From: Paenisporosarcina antarctica
GTDB taxonomy: Bacteria > Bacillota > Bacilli > Bacillales_A > Planococcaceae
Length of the DNA: 64,000 nt
Direction: 5' to 3'
Assembly (NCBI RefSeq): GCF_004367585.1
Contig: NZ_CP038015.1
Coordinates: 2,548,001-2,612,000 of the forward strand
Under the pieces are notes generated by a model. It was not told the origin of the DNA. It ran no database searches and saw only the letters and a list, made by a program, of their open reading frames with translations. Numbering within the stretch: position 1 is the first letter of the stretch; every line of letters starts with the position of its first letter. Both the position numbers and the translations under genes were made by a program. Of this stretch, positions 47,835-57,033 are shown in pieces.

Positions 47835-48884
47835 TTATTGTTCCCCACTCAGTTTAACTAGAATTTTCGCTTGTGTTTTGTCGTTCGTTAGTGCATCAAA
47901 ACCTTTTGTTATGATTTCTTCTAGCTCAATTCGACTTGTGATAATTAGCTTCGGATCAATCTCTCCTGAGCTCATTAAATCGATTGTTTTCTGGAACACT
48001 TCAGGTTCATACGCTAAAGTTGACGTGATTTTGACGCCAGTAGTTGTCAAATCCATTGGGTCAAATGAAACTGGTTTAGGGAAAATGGAAATAACGACAA
48101 CCGTACCACGTGTTTTTGTGACTTTAATTGCCTGGTTAAATGTTATTTCTACACCAGCCACTTCAAATGACACGTCAAACCCTTCAGGTTCAATCTCTCT
48201 CGCCATTTCTAAAGGATCCATGTTACCAGGATTGACTACATGCGTAGCTCCGACTAATGTCGCTTTTTCCAGTCGACTATCTGACAAGTCGAAAACAACG
48301 ATTTTACTTGCCCCTTGTGCCTTAGCTGCAATAATCGTCACAAGACCAATTGGTCCCGCACCAAATACTGCTACAGTTTGTCCTGATTGCAAGCCACCTT
48401 CTTTGACAGCTTGTACAGCAACAGCCGTCGGTTCGACAAGTGCGCCTTCCTCGAGTGACAGACCATCTGGAAGTGCGTAAACATTTTTTTCAGCTACAAC
48501 CGTAAAGTCAGCAAAACCACCATTTGAACCTAGTCCAACAAATGTAAATCCGTCATATATATCGTATTCGGGCCCTTTATTACCTTTTGTGATTAAAGGA
48601 TTTACAACAACTCGATCACCCGCTTTAAATCGTGTTACATCAGATCCGACTTCCTCGATTACACCGGCAAATTCATGCCCTAACGTTAATGGTGCTTCTT
48701 GGTTTGTCAATGGATCAGGACCTTGTGATGGAATTAGTACAGGACCTTCTTGATATTCATGCAAGTCACTGCCGCAAATACCTACCCAAGCAACCCTTAT
48801 TTTCACTTCATTAGGAAGAACTGCGTTCACTTCCCGTTCTTCAACACGTATATCTTTCGCTTTATACCAAACTGCTGCTCTCAT
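47835..48884 (-). CDS. bdhA: Zinc-dependent alcohol dehydrogenase, probable 2,3-butanediol dehydrogenase
   Basis: Cytoplasmic MDR enzyme of 349 aa that likely interconverts acetoin and (R,R)-2,3-butanediol with NAD(H). The catalytic Zn site is C37 (GICGSDLHEY) with GHEFAGVIEEVG; the nucleotide fold is AVFGAGPIGLVTIIAAKAQG. The structural four-Cys zinc loop is absent, as in BdhA-type enzymes. Starts MRAAVWYKAKDIRVEE like B. subtilis BdhA. Single-gene unit with its own terminator; no regulator is adjacent. Substrate is by family resemblance. Confidence 0.8.
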   Translation of the reverse strand: MRAAVWYKAKDIRVEEREVNAVLPNEVKIRVAWVGICGSDLHEYQEGPVLIPSQGPDPLTNQEAPLTLGHEFAGVIEEVGSDVTRFKAGDRVVVNPLITKGNKGPEYDIYDGFTFVGLGSNGGFADFTVVAEKNVYALPDGLSLEEGALVEPTAVAVQAVKEGGLQSGQTVAVFGAGPIGLVTIIAAKAQGASKIVVFDLSDSRLEKATLVGATHVVNPGNMDPLEMAREIEPEGFDVSFEVAGVEITFNQAIKVTKTRGTVVVISIFPKPVSFDPMDLTTTGVKITSTLAYEPEVFQKTIDLMSSGEIDPKLIITSRIELEEIITKGFDALTNDKTQAKILVKLSGEQ

Positions 48885-49017
48885 ACTTCTTCACATCTCC
48901 TACTATTTTATTTAAAAATAACCGGTTCTGTATTGGAGGGATAGTAAATATCTCCCTCGGTTAATTTTAACAAATTTATAAGTACTTTAACACGATATTG
49001 GCTTATGAATGTGCTCT

Positions 49018-49190
49018 AGCTAGAGTTTCCGGCTCGCTTTGGATTGCACACCTGCTGCTTCATAACCTAGAGAACGCAAAGAATCATGAATGACCTTTTC
49101 ACATCACGATTCTTCTATTTTTAAAGCAATCTTGTGGCTGGTGTGCGGCCCGTTGCTCGCCTGCATCCTTAACGAGCACACGTGCATTCT
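49018..49190 (+). repeat. Structured intergenic repeat, copy H (head only)
   Basis: GAGTTTCCGGCTCGCTTTGG, CACACCTGCTGC, CATAACCTAGAG, a damaged tip, GCAATCTTGTGGCTGGTGTG and CGTTGCTCGCC. It stops before the TTTGGTTTACTAG segment and has no second hairpin. Confidence 0.75.
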
Positions 49191-49199
49191 AAACGCAAA

Positions 49200-49230
49200 A
49201 AAAAAACGACAATGAACTTGTCGTTTAAAA
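49200..49230 (-). terminator. Terminator of cotJ operon
   Basis: AAACGACAA / TTGTCGTTT around GTTCA, with about nine T on the minus strand, overlapping the very end of cotJC. Confidence 0.85.
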
Positions 49231-49794
49231 GATTTTTTTCTGCACTTGGTCTTCTTTTAACATTTCCACTGCTTCTCTAAAACGCATAGAATGTACATTT
49301 TCTCGTTCACGTAAAAATTTTAATGAATCGTTTATATAGGGATCATCAGAAATATCAATTAACCATTGATATGTTGCACGTGCTTTTTCTTCTGCTGCGA
49401 TATCTTCATATAAGTCTGCGATGGGATCTCCTTTTGCTTGAATATACGTAGCGGTAAATGGAACACCCGCTGCATTGTGATAAAAGAGAGAATGTCCGTG
49501 ACTCACAAAATGGGCTCCTAGTCCTGCTTCTACTAATTGGTCAGGAGTTGCATCTACTGTCAATTTGTAAATCATCGCTGCAATCATTTCCAAGTGATTA
49601 AATTCTTCTGTCGAAATATCAGTCAATAATCCAATAACTTTATCAGGTACTGTATAACGTTGGTTCATATACCTTAAGGCAGCTGCCAGTTCCCCGTCTG
49701 CACCTCCGTACTGTTCCATTAAAAATTTCGCTAACATTGGATTGGTATCGCGAACTTCTACCGGATATTGAAGTTTTTTATCATATATCCACAT
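49225..49794 (-). CDS. cotJC: Spore coat protein CotJC, manganese-catalase family
   Basis: 189 aa, related to dimanganese catalases. Four-helix ferritin-like residues are visible: E35 region (GGADGELAAALRYMNQRY), STEEFNHLEMIAAMI, EDIAAEEKARATYQWLI and RERENVHSMRFREAVEML. It is made in the mother cell and placed in the spore coat. Third gene of cotJABC, 18 bases after cotJB. This operon is the clearest sign that the organism forms spores. Confidence 0.94.
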   Translation of the reverse strand: MWIYDKKLQYPVEVRDTNPMLAKFLMEQYGGADGELAAALRYMNQRYTVPDKVIGLLTDISTEEFNHLEMIAAMIYKLTVDATPDQLVEAGLGAHFVSHGHSLFYHNAAGVPFTATYIQAKGDPIADLYEDIAAEEKARATYQWLIDISDDPYINDSLKFLRERENVHSMRFREAVEMLKEDQVQKKIF

Positions 49795-49812
49795 CGATTA
49801 TCCAACATCCTT

Positions 49813-50055
49813 TCATACCTGCCATGGCCATGGCGTGAGATTTTTTTTACTACAAGAAATAGGTACAAGATGAGTTAATGGACCATATAAATCTTCATAA
49901 GTTTTTCTGATTTTTGCGGCAGTCTTCATTGCTTCTTTTCTCTGTTGACACCCCACAAGGTAATCTGGATGCGTGTGCATAAATAGCACCCATTCTATCA
50001 CGTTGAAGTCAGCAACTTGGAGGGACAGTAACAGTTTCCGCTGTTCTTCGCTCAT
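49813..50055 (-). CDS. cotJB: Spore coat protein CotJB
   Basis: 80 aa (MSEEQRKLLLSLQVADFNVI ... YEDLYGPLTHL ... LTPWPWQV). ATG at 50055 overlaps the cotJA stop by 4 bases and has GAGGGAA upstream. A longer open frame reaching 50169 runs through cotJA and is not used. Needed with CotJA and CotJC for assembly into the coat in B. subtilis; biochemical role unknown. Confidence 0.92.
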   Translation of the reverse strand: MSEEQRKLLLSLQVADFNVIEWVLFMHTHPDYLVGCQQRKEAMKTAAKIRKTYEDLYGPLTHLVPISCSKKNLTPWPWQV

Positions 50056-50255
50056 GAAATTCCCTCTTCTTTTGAATATCCATCGACTAACATTGGCCAT
50101 ACGGTCCCGTGAATAAATGCGTCTTCTGGTGTAAACACGGGACAATGAACGGGTTGCTTTTGCCACCATATTTGTGGAGGTAATACAAAAAGCTTCGGAT
50201 TTCCTCCATAAGGTACATAGACGCCACGATACGAAAACGTATTAATATCGCTCAC
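50052..50255 (-). CDS. cotJA: Spore coat-associated protein CotJA
   Basis: 67 aa, Pro/Trp/Tyr-rich (SYRGVYVPYGGNPKLFVLPP, KQPVHCPVFTPEDAFIHGTV). First gene of the coat operon. CATATAGT at about 50268-50275 on the minus strand is close to a sigma-E -10, fitting mother-cell expression, though the -35 is not convincing. A GGAGGAGTGAG ribosome site precedes it. Confidence 0.92.
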   Translation of the reverse strand: MSDINTFSYRGVYVPYGGNPKLFVLPPQIWWQKQPVHCPVFTPEDAFIHGTVWPMLVDGYSKEEGIS

Positions 50256-50377
50256 TCCTCCTGGCTACTATATGATGGAATTCTCTCCTTTATTAAAATT
50301 TTTCATTTTATTTTTCTATTTTGATCACACCTCTATTCCATGATGGAACACCTCCACCTTAAAAAAGGATTTAGAAC

Positions 50378-50715
50378 TGTATCGACTATGGTTTCCTGCT
50401 CGCTTTGGACGGCAAATCTGTTGCACCATAACCTGGAGAACGCAAAGAATCATGAAGTGACCTAATCACTTCACGATTCTTCTTTTTTAAAGGCAATCCT
50501 GCGGCGAGTGTGCGTCCGTCGCTCGTCTACAACCTTCACGACGTGCATAGGTCTTTGATTTTGATTTATTAGTGAATAGGCACTTACTGCTTAGAAAGGA
50601 AGCCGCCGAAGATAAAATTTCGGCGGCTTTTTACTAACTATAAAATATCTTTCTACGTTCCTTGAAAGAAGGTTTTCACACTAAACAAGTTTTGAAATCC
50701 TGAAACTTTAAAGAA
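50378..50715 (+). repeat. Structured intergenic repeat, copy I
   Basis: Tip AAGAATCATGAAGTGA / TCACTTCACGATTCTT with one mismatch and a longer loop. Core GGCAATCCTGCGGCGAGTGT. The second hairpin is GCCGCCGAA / TTTCGGCGGC with loop GATAAAAT and T-run. Tail CACACTAAACAAGTTTTGAA then ATCCTGAAACTTTAAAG. Confidence 0.88.
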
Positions 50716-50743
50716 TGATAGCATAACCTGTTGGTGAAGCAGT

Positions 50744-50785
50744 AAAAAAACGATCAAGTGTGCTGGTCACTTGATCGTCTTTTTC
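50744..50785. terminator. Terminator of EthD-family gene
   Basis: ACGATCAAGTG / CACTTGATCGT with T-runs on both sides, 50 bases after the stop at 50836. Confidence 0.85.
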
Positions 50786-50835
50786 TATTGAAGATGCAAT
50801 ATGTCTATAAACAACAACTTTTTTGGAATGCGAAT

Positions 50836-51138
50836 TTACTCTGCCATCGTAATGACTGGAGGTTTTTCAAGAAAAGTCATTAAATTTGCGATATCACCTG
50901 CTACTTCTTTTCCTTCTTGTGACTCTAAAGCTTGGCCAATTTCTTGTAGACTATCAAACTCTAATTCGGCAATTAAATAAAAATTCTCATTTGTGTTCAT
51001 CGTCTGCCTAACCATGTTAACGGCTGCATTTTTAAGAAAAGGTAATTTTTGGACTAACGGGATATGAACGTTGTGATAATGTGCTTCAAACCCCTCTTTG
51101 TTGGTCGGTTCATTATAAATAACAATCATCTTAGCCAT
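50836..51138 (-). CDS. EthD-domain protein
   Basis: 100 aa with the EthD dimeric alpha-beta barrel fold (MIVIYNEPTNKEGFEAHYHN, VHIPLVQKLP, ENFYLIAELEFDSLQEIGQA). The conserved H-x-x-x-H-x-P motif (HYHNVHIPL) is present. Family members are linked to ether or quinone catabolism, but many stand-alone copies have unknown roles. Single-gene unit between two terminators; start supported by GGAGGAAT. Confidence 0.82.
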   Translation of the reverse strand: MAKMIVIYNEPTNKEGFEAHYHNVHIPLVQKLPFLKNAAVNMVRQTMNTNENFYLIAELEFDSLQEIGQALESQEGKEVAGDIANLMTFLEKPPVITMAE

Positions 51139-51260
51139 TCTATTCCTCCTATTACAATCTAATAAATGAACACAAAAATAGTATCTAGTTCAAGATATGT
51201 CCCAAAAGCTCTTATTATGATTAGGTTTTCCGTAACACACACGAATCCGGATAATTTTAA

Positions 51261-51297
51261 AAAAGAGTAACATTCAACTGAATGTTACTCTTTTTTA
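51261..51297. terminator. Bidirectional terminator after selO
   Basis: AAAAAAGAGTAACATTC pairs with GAATGTTACTCTTTTTT around AACT. It ends selO on the minus strand and could act on both. Confidence 0.88.
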
Positions 51298-51346
51298 TGT
51301 TCATATTAATTATTTTCATCCCTGTGACACTTTTACTACTTTTTTC

Positions 51347-52822
51347 TCATGTCCCACAAAAAGTTTGGTAAGGAATGGTTGATTCCGTAGGCACTGCGCA
51401 GTATTCAGCTTGTTCGGGTGTGTGCGCGAAAGGATTTGCAAGAACAGCAAGAAGCCGCTCCATCACGCTATTGTCACCATTTTTCACTGAGGCTTCTAGT
51501 GCCGCTTCTACCTGGTGATTTCTAGGAATTAGCGCAGGATTACTGTTTCTCATCAACTGATGCGAATCAGCTTTCGTTTCCTGCTGCTTGCCTAGCCTCG
51601 CCTGCCACATGTCATTCCACTTAGAAAATTCTGCGGTGCCAAATAGGACCGTTTCCTCCATCGTATCAAAAGTCAATGCGAGGAAGGTATTAGTATAGTC
51701 TGCCTCATACTTCTTCATCATACTCAGGAGGTCTTCAATAAGGGTTTCATCCTGTTTCTCTTCGTTGAAAATTCCTAGTCTTGCTCTCATTCCTGCAAAC
51801 CAATTTGCGTGATAGTACTTATTAAATTCTCCAATCGCATCTGTCGCCATTTTGATTGCCTTGTCCTGATCATCATCTAATAGCGGTAAGAGAGTTTCTG
51901 CAAATCGCGCGAGATTCCATCCGCCAATATACGGTTGATTACCATAGGCATAGCGGCCTTGACGGTCAATGGAACTAAATACTGTTGCTGGATCATAGGC
52001 ATCCATGAAGGCACAAGGACCATAGTCAATGGTTTCTCCACTAATGGTCATGTTGTCAGTGTTCATCACCCCGTGGATAAAGCCAACCAATTGCCATTTA
52101 GCAATCAGCGAAGCTTGACGTTTGATTACTTCCTGCAGGAACGATATATAACGATTGTCATCAGCCTCAATTTCAGGATAATGACGCTCTATTGTATAGT
52201 CAGCCAGTTCGCGAACTTCCTCAATTGAGCCAAAGTTTGCAGCGTATTGAAAAGTACCGACGCGAATGTGACTAGCAGCTACACGGGTCAGAATTGCACC
52301 AGGTAGTTCGGTTTCACGGAGTACTGATTCACCGGTTGTCACCACTGCTAGACTTCGGCTGGTCGGAATATCAAGCGCATGCATAGCTTCGCTGATGATG
52401 TATTCGCGTAGCATCTGTGCCAGTCCTGCTCGGCCATCGCCGCCTCGAGAGTAAGGCGTTCTACCTGAACCTTTGAACTGAATATCAAACCGCTCACCAT
52501 CAGGAGTGAGTTGCTCTCCAAGTAAAAGAGCTCGACCGTCCCCTAACATATTAAAGTTCCCGAATTGATGTCCCGCGTAAGCTTGAGCAAGCGGCATTGC
52601 ACCTTCTGGAATTTTGTTACCAGCAAGTTCCGCTACACCGTATTTGCTTTGGAGCGCATCGCCGTTCAATCCAAGAGACTTAGCCAACGAAGAATTAAAC
52701 ATAATCAATCCTGGTAATCGTACAGCATCTGGAGTGAAAGTAGTAAAAAACACTTCTGGCAGACGGGCATAACTATTGTCTAAGTTCCATCCTGATTCTA
52801 TTACTTCTTTTTCGTTTGTCAT
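51347..52822 (-). CDS. selO: Protein adenylyltransferase SelO (YdiU/UPF0061)
   Basis: Pseudokinase-fold enzyme that transfers AMP to Ser/Thr/Tyr of proteins and is linked to redox stress. With ATG at 52822 (GGGGAGAT upstream) it is 491 aa. Motifs: [59 protein letters not shown] and the C-terminal YQTFCGT. The Cys near the end is the usual bacterial equivalent of selenocysteine in animal SelO. Transcribed alone. Confidence 0.94.
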   Translation of the reverse strand: MTNEKEVIESGWNLDNSYARLPEVFFTTFTPDAVRLPGLIMFNSSLAKSLGLNGDALQSKYGVAELAGNKIPEGAMPLAQAYAGHQFGNFNMLGDGRALLLGEQLTPDGERFDIQFKGSGRTPYSRGGDGRAGLAQMLREYIISEAMHALDIPTSRSLAVVTTGESVLRETELPGAILTRVAASHIRVGTFQYAANFGSIEEVRELADYTIERHYPEIEADDNRYISFLQEVIKRQASLIAKWQLVGFIHGVMNTDNMTISGETIDYGPCAFMDAYDPATVFSSIDRQGRYAYGNQPYIGGWNLARFAETLLPLLDDDQDKAIKMATDAIGEFNKYYHANWFAGMRARLGIFNEEKQDETLIEDLLSMMKKYEADYTNTFLALTFDTMEETVLFGTAEFSKWNDMWQARLGKQQETKADSHQLMRNSNPALIPRNHQVEAALEASVKNGDNSVMERLLAVLANPFAHTPEQAEYCAVPTESTIPYQTFCGT

Positions 52823-53247
52823 CGTATCTCCCCTTGTTCTTTCGTATTTTTGTATCCTAGTTTTTTCTTTTAAGTAAAAATAAATCATAGGTTTTCTATT
52901 TACGTAAGGCAGTCACTTTTAGTGTCTTCTTCTGCGAATATTTTATACCCTTTCCATACCCTGTTTTTAATTAGAGACTCACATCAAAATTAGATTTGCG
53001 AAAAAATTTCACTATGAGTAATACTTTAGATTTCAAGGTATTTACTCATAAATTAATTATACAGAAGGTGGCTCTATTTTTGTGCGAAGTGGCTCGAGGA
53101 TCTTTCAGAGGTTGAAGAGAGAAAAGAGAGTGCTCTATGAGTGGCACCATTTCCTCACTTGGTATCTGTGCACTTTGGGGCAAATAGTACCACCCAACAT
53201 AAGAAAACAAGTAACAGGTAACGATGCGAAAATTGGCACCTGAAGGT

Positions 53248-53610
53248 TTCCGGCTCGCTTTGGACGGCACACCTTCTGCATCATAATCTAGGGAGTAAAA
53301 AGAATCGTGATGACTTTGTCACATCACCATTCTTTTTCTTATAGGCAATCTTGCGGCTGGTGTGCGTCCGTAGCTCGCCTTCAACCTTCACGTGCATTGG
53401 TATTTTATTTTGGTTTACTAGGGAATGGACACTTACTTTTTAGAAAATAAGCAGCCGAAGATGAAATTTCGGCTGCTTGTTGCTACTTATAAATTATCAA
53501 TCTACGTCACTTGAATGAAGGATTTCGCTAAATCTGTAAATTTAATGAAAGAAACAGACGCAGCCACAAATTTTCTGTATTTTTGTCTGTGCCTGATACC
53601 TTGAGATTGT
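53248..53610 (+). repeat. Structured intergenic repeat, copy J, with 3' hairpin
   Basis: Head GGTTTCCGGCTCGCTTTGG, tip AATCGTGATGAC / GTCACATCACCATT, core GGCAATCTTGCGGCTGGTGT. The second hairpin is GCAGCCGAA / TTTCGGCTGC with loop GATGAAAT. A 3' hairpin at 53555-53595 (CAGACGCAGCCACAAAT with ATTTTTGTCTGTGCCTG) resembles that after copy C. Confidence 0.88.
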
Positions 53611-53747
53611 ATATTAAAGAAGCTGCCAGCCAATCGCTTATATAACAATTATCTCAGATACAACGACATAATTGTCCTTTAAATTGCGGTCGCTTTGGAC
53701 GGCAAAGCGGCTACATAATATACCTAGAGATTTCAGGTAATAATCAC

Positions 53748-55568
53748 CTAAATCAAGCCACTTATCATCCAATAAATAAGTTTGGCTTCATCCATACTGC
53801 CAGCTTGAATGGTAAGTGATCGTGGAAATGCTCCAGGGTCCTTTCCTTCTGCCACCATAGCGATTACATGCTTATTTAACTTTTCTCCATGGGACATGTC
53901 AACATGGTTAATAGCTAAATCTAATTCTTTGCGATCCATAACTAATTCTAAATAAAAGAAGATTGCTTGATGATTGTCTGAATTCAGTTGATTCAACACT
54001 TGGTCAGCCTCTTCATAAAATCCTAGGTGCATATAGGTAACCACTAGTAACCAACGAACTCCTTGATGATCCTGTGGATTTATCTCAAAGATATGTGAAA
54101 ATTGCTTCAAAGCATCTGTATGCCGATTTTCTGTTATCAACCATGCTCCATAGGTAAAAAGAGCTCGCAAATATGGACGATTCAATACATAATTCCAGGC
54201 CTGATCGATTGTAAAGTCCACGTTTTCGATTGAAGAACGAATCGCTTTTAAATAATGGTTTTCTTTGATTATTTTATGTGTTGACTGCTCAGCCAGTAAT
54301 AGGTGAACATCAGCTATATTTGAGTTTTTATCCGCAGCTTCGTTTGCAAGTTGTACGCGCAATTCCTCTGTTTCGGCTTCATACGCTTTATAGCAAAACA
54401 ACTGTGCTTGCTCTTCCTTATTTACAGGTTGGTATTCCTCATTCATTTTCCCACTCAAAAACGCATTTAACGATTCTGCAGTTTCAAACGACTGCTGTTG
54501 TGTCCGTTTGACCATCTCCCACATAAATCTTTCTGTTCCACGTGGATCAGTACCTATGTCTACTGAAAGTTCAGGTGATGCAATTTGCTCCGAGTTTTCT
54601 TCTTTTGAGTGTTCTATTTTAGACATTACAAAATCACCCACTTGGTCTCGATACTTCGATACCGTAGCACTTGACACATTGAAGTATGCGCCAATCTCTT
54701 TCAACGTCGAATATGCTGAACCTATTAGCTCGAAATCATGGGCAACTTGAATGACTCCTGCAGCAACTGCACTTGGTTTTTTAGCATTAACCTCATTATT
54801 CAGTAAAAAACCAGTTAGCATAGGCAGTACAATATCTTCCTCGTATGAATGGTCTGCCAAATATTGCTGAGTTAAGTCCACCACTTGTTGTTGAAAAGTA
54901 GTGAAGTCATAGACCTTCTCCATTTGTCCAAACAAACGATAGACATCCAAGACGTCTTTATCAGAAGACTTCAGGGTATCTCGAATTCGGGCAACTATAC
55001 CTGAAGAATCGTTGTGAATGAACATGATCCCATCTGTTCCTGTAAGTCCATGTTCTCCACGACGCGAATCAGGTAAGACAATCCCAAGCATCCATTCTCC
55101 TAAATGTGATTCCGTTATTTTTCCAGGTATCGCATAGGATATATCCCGTAGGTCATCTTTTACAATTAGCTCATTCTCCAGTTCTTGTGTTATTTGACCG
55201 AACAAAAGAAAGGGTTGCTGCCATAAAGTGAGCACATCAATCACTTGCTTTCGTGGCTGTTTGGCTATTTGTTTTTTCAAATAGTTGATCCAAAATTCTG
55301 CTCGTTCTATATAATAGAAGCTTTCTAATGCTAGTATTTCGATTAATTCTTCTTCAAATAGGTCACGAAGTTCCAAATTCCACTTCCCTATACGTGTATC
55401 TAGTTCCCTATATTCGCGGGAGCTTAATCCATCTGCTATAAAGCTATTGGAAATTCGTGTAAGTTCATCATTTATTACTGCTGACAATTCTACAACGTTG
55501 TTCTTGCCACAACATTTTTTGTATTTCTTTCCACTCCCGCAAGTACATGGGTCATTACGTCCAACCAA
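53748..55568 (-). CDS. SEC-C metal-binding protein with HTH and TPR regions
   Basis: 606 aa. The SEC-C motif RNDPCTCGSGKKYKKCCG at residues 3-20 binds zinc, as in SecA. The middle region has an HTH-like stretch (STLKEIGAYFNVSSATVSKY, about 285-310). The last 200 residues look like TPR-type helices (ALFTYGAWLITENRHTDALK, FSHIFEINPQDHQGVRWLLV). Many SEC-C proteins of this size in Bacillales are uncharacterised; roles in protein or RNA quality control are suggested. No operon partners. Function unknown. Confidence 0.75.
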   Translation of the reverse strand: MVGRNDPCTCGSGKKYKKCCGKNNVVELSAVINDELTRISNSFIADGLSSREYRELDTRIGKWNLELRDLFEEELIEILALESFYYIERAEFWINYLKKQIAKQPRKQVIDVLTLWQQPFLLFGQITQELENELIVKDDLRDISYAIPGKITESHLGEWMLGIVLPDSRRGEHGLTGTDGIMFIHNDSSGIVARIRDTLKSSDKDVLDVYRLFGQMEKVYDFTTFQQQVVDLTQQYLADHSYEEDIVLPMLTGFLLNNEVNAKKPSAVAAGVIQVAHDFELIGSAYSTLKEIGAYFNVSSATVSKYRDQVGDFVMSKIEHSKEENSEQIASPELSVDIGTDPRGTERFMWEMVKRTQQQSFETAESLNAFLSGKMNEEYQPVNKEEQAQLFCYKAYEAETEELRVQLANEAADKNSNIADVHLLLAEQSTHKIIKENHYLKAIRSSIENVDFTIDQAWNYVLNRPYLRALFTYGAWLITENRHTDALKQFSHIFEINPQDHQGVRWLLVVTYMHLGFYEEADQVLNQLNSDNHQAIFFYLELVMDRKELDLAINHVDMSHGEKLNKHVIAMVAEGKDPGAFPRSLTIQAGSMDEAKLIYWMISGLI

Positions 55569-56256
55569 AATAGATCACCAACTTTCATTAACGTTATCGT
55601 CAAAGCGTACCATATTTAAAAGGCTTGGAACAATTGTGGTTCATTAACTTTCGCGAGCTCTTTAAAGAAAGATCAGGTGGTACCTTTTATCTTTTTAGAC
55701 CTGTGCATTTTGGGTCAAATGTGACTCATGGCTCAACACATACCAAGAGATATATAGCTCTCAATCTTAGCTTAATCATTTCAGAATGAAGAAATAATTA
55801 CTCCTAGCAAACAATTTAAAACAAAATCACTAGGCTGTTTTTAAAAGCGATGACGACGTTAATGGCTTACATAAACGTGAGGACTTTACTTATGTCGACG
55901 AACAATTTATCCATCATATGGACCCTCTCTTTACTAAAGTTTTTGTTTATGAATCACCATATAGAAATGCCAAAATAGTTAATAAATCAAGATCATTTAT
56001 TATGGAGAAGAAAAGTTCTGTTTAAAAGTATTAAGCTTTAGGGATAAAGAATTAACTTGCAGCTGAAATTGTATCTTCAGCTGCTTTTTGCGCTTATAAT
56101 TTATTAACTTGTGTAGGATTGATGTGAACTTTATACATCGTTTCTAGACTTTAGTTTTTTAATGGTGAAAATAAAAGGTTAAAACTGGATAAATTTGATA
56201 ATATATAAATATGCTAATATGGATAAAGTAGCCATACTTGAAACGAGGCGTCTTAC
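55569..56256. other. Gap with an orphan coding remnant
   Basis: 55834-56025 (plus) is open for 64 codons and reads GLHKREDFTYVDEQFIHHMD then YESPYRNAKIVNKSRSFIME before stop. It has no start or ribosome site, so it is likely the C-terminal remnant of an unidentified gene. A terminator at 56059-56089 follows. The rest shows nothing I can assign. Confidence 0.4.
56059..56089 (+). terminator. Terminator with inverted GATACAAT-type loop
   Basis: GCAGCTGAAA / TTCAGCTGC with the loop read as ATTGTATC, exactly the reverse complement of GATACAAT, then five T. Same hairpin design as in the structured repeat but in the opposite orientation. Confidence 0.75.
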
Positions 56257-56604
56257 ATGGAACAAATGGAAAAAGTGATAGCCTTTTTACTGGGGGTTGG
56301 ATTTAATGCGTTAATAATAATCGTATTATTAAGCCTCAATGGTAAAATAAACTACCATAAAATACGGTTATCTATCTTAAGTCTAATTTCAACTATTATT
56401 TTCACTATCATTCCTACAATTGGTTATCGAGTTGATAAAGATCTGGGGGATTATCACTTTGGTTTTCCAGCTGAAGGTTTAGTTTATCGAGGCGGATTGG
56501 ATTTAACCGTTAGCTCGTTCGGATTAATATTTAACTTTTTCTTCTTTTATTGGATATTTAAATTAATACTAGTACTTTGGAAAGCACCAACAGTAAATAA
56601 CTAA
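56257..56604 (+). CDS. Small membrane protein, unknown function
   Basis: 115 aa with three hydrophobic segments (VIAFLLGVGFNALIIIVLLS, LSILSLISTIIFTIIPTIGY, FGLIFNFFFFYWIFKLILVL) and a polar loop (RVDKDLGDYHFGFPAEGLVY). No family recognised. ATG at 56257 has only a weak ribosome site (GAGGCG). It stands alone between a terminator and the MFS gene. Confidence 0.6.
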   Translation: MEQMEKVIAFLLGVGFNALIIIVLLSLNGKINYHKIRLSILSLISTIIFTIIPTIGYRVDKDLGDYHFGFPAEGLVYRGGLDLTVSSFGLIFNFFFFYWIFKLILVLWKAPTVNN

Positions 56605-57033
56605 ACTTAAAATTACACATGATAATTGCATTTTAATTAATGATAAACCGGCTGCCCTTTACATGGCAGTCTTTTCTTATTGAACCTATTTGGTTACGTT
56701 CCAATCGTGTTGTAATGTCAACCTGTTGTGCATGCAGCATACAACCATGTGAAGCGAAAGAATCACGGTTTTAAGATTACAAATACTTTTATCTCTTTTC
56801 TCATGACTCTGTTCAGAAGGACTTAAAAATACCACCAATCCAATTTTATATATGTTAAAATAAGGAAAGATAAATGGTATTCAGAAGATAATTCAGATGC
56901 AAAAAATGATAAGTCTTGATATCCCCCAAAGATTTTTATCATAGTGCACATATAAAAAGGAGAAAAACTTTATGTCTATCAGTCCAACTTAAACTTCCCT
57001 GTTTTATCAATAATTTAGAAATGGGGGATAAAT
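56605..57033. other. Gap without recognisable features
   Basis: No gene, clear hairpin or repeat is visible apart from a GGCTGCCCTTTACATGGCAG imperfect inverted stretch near 56650. Confidence 0.4.
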
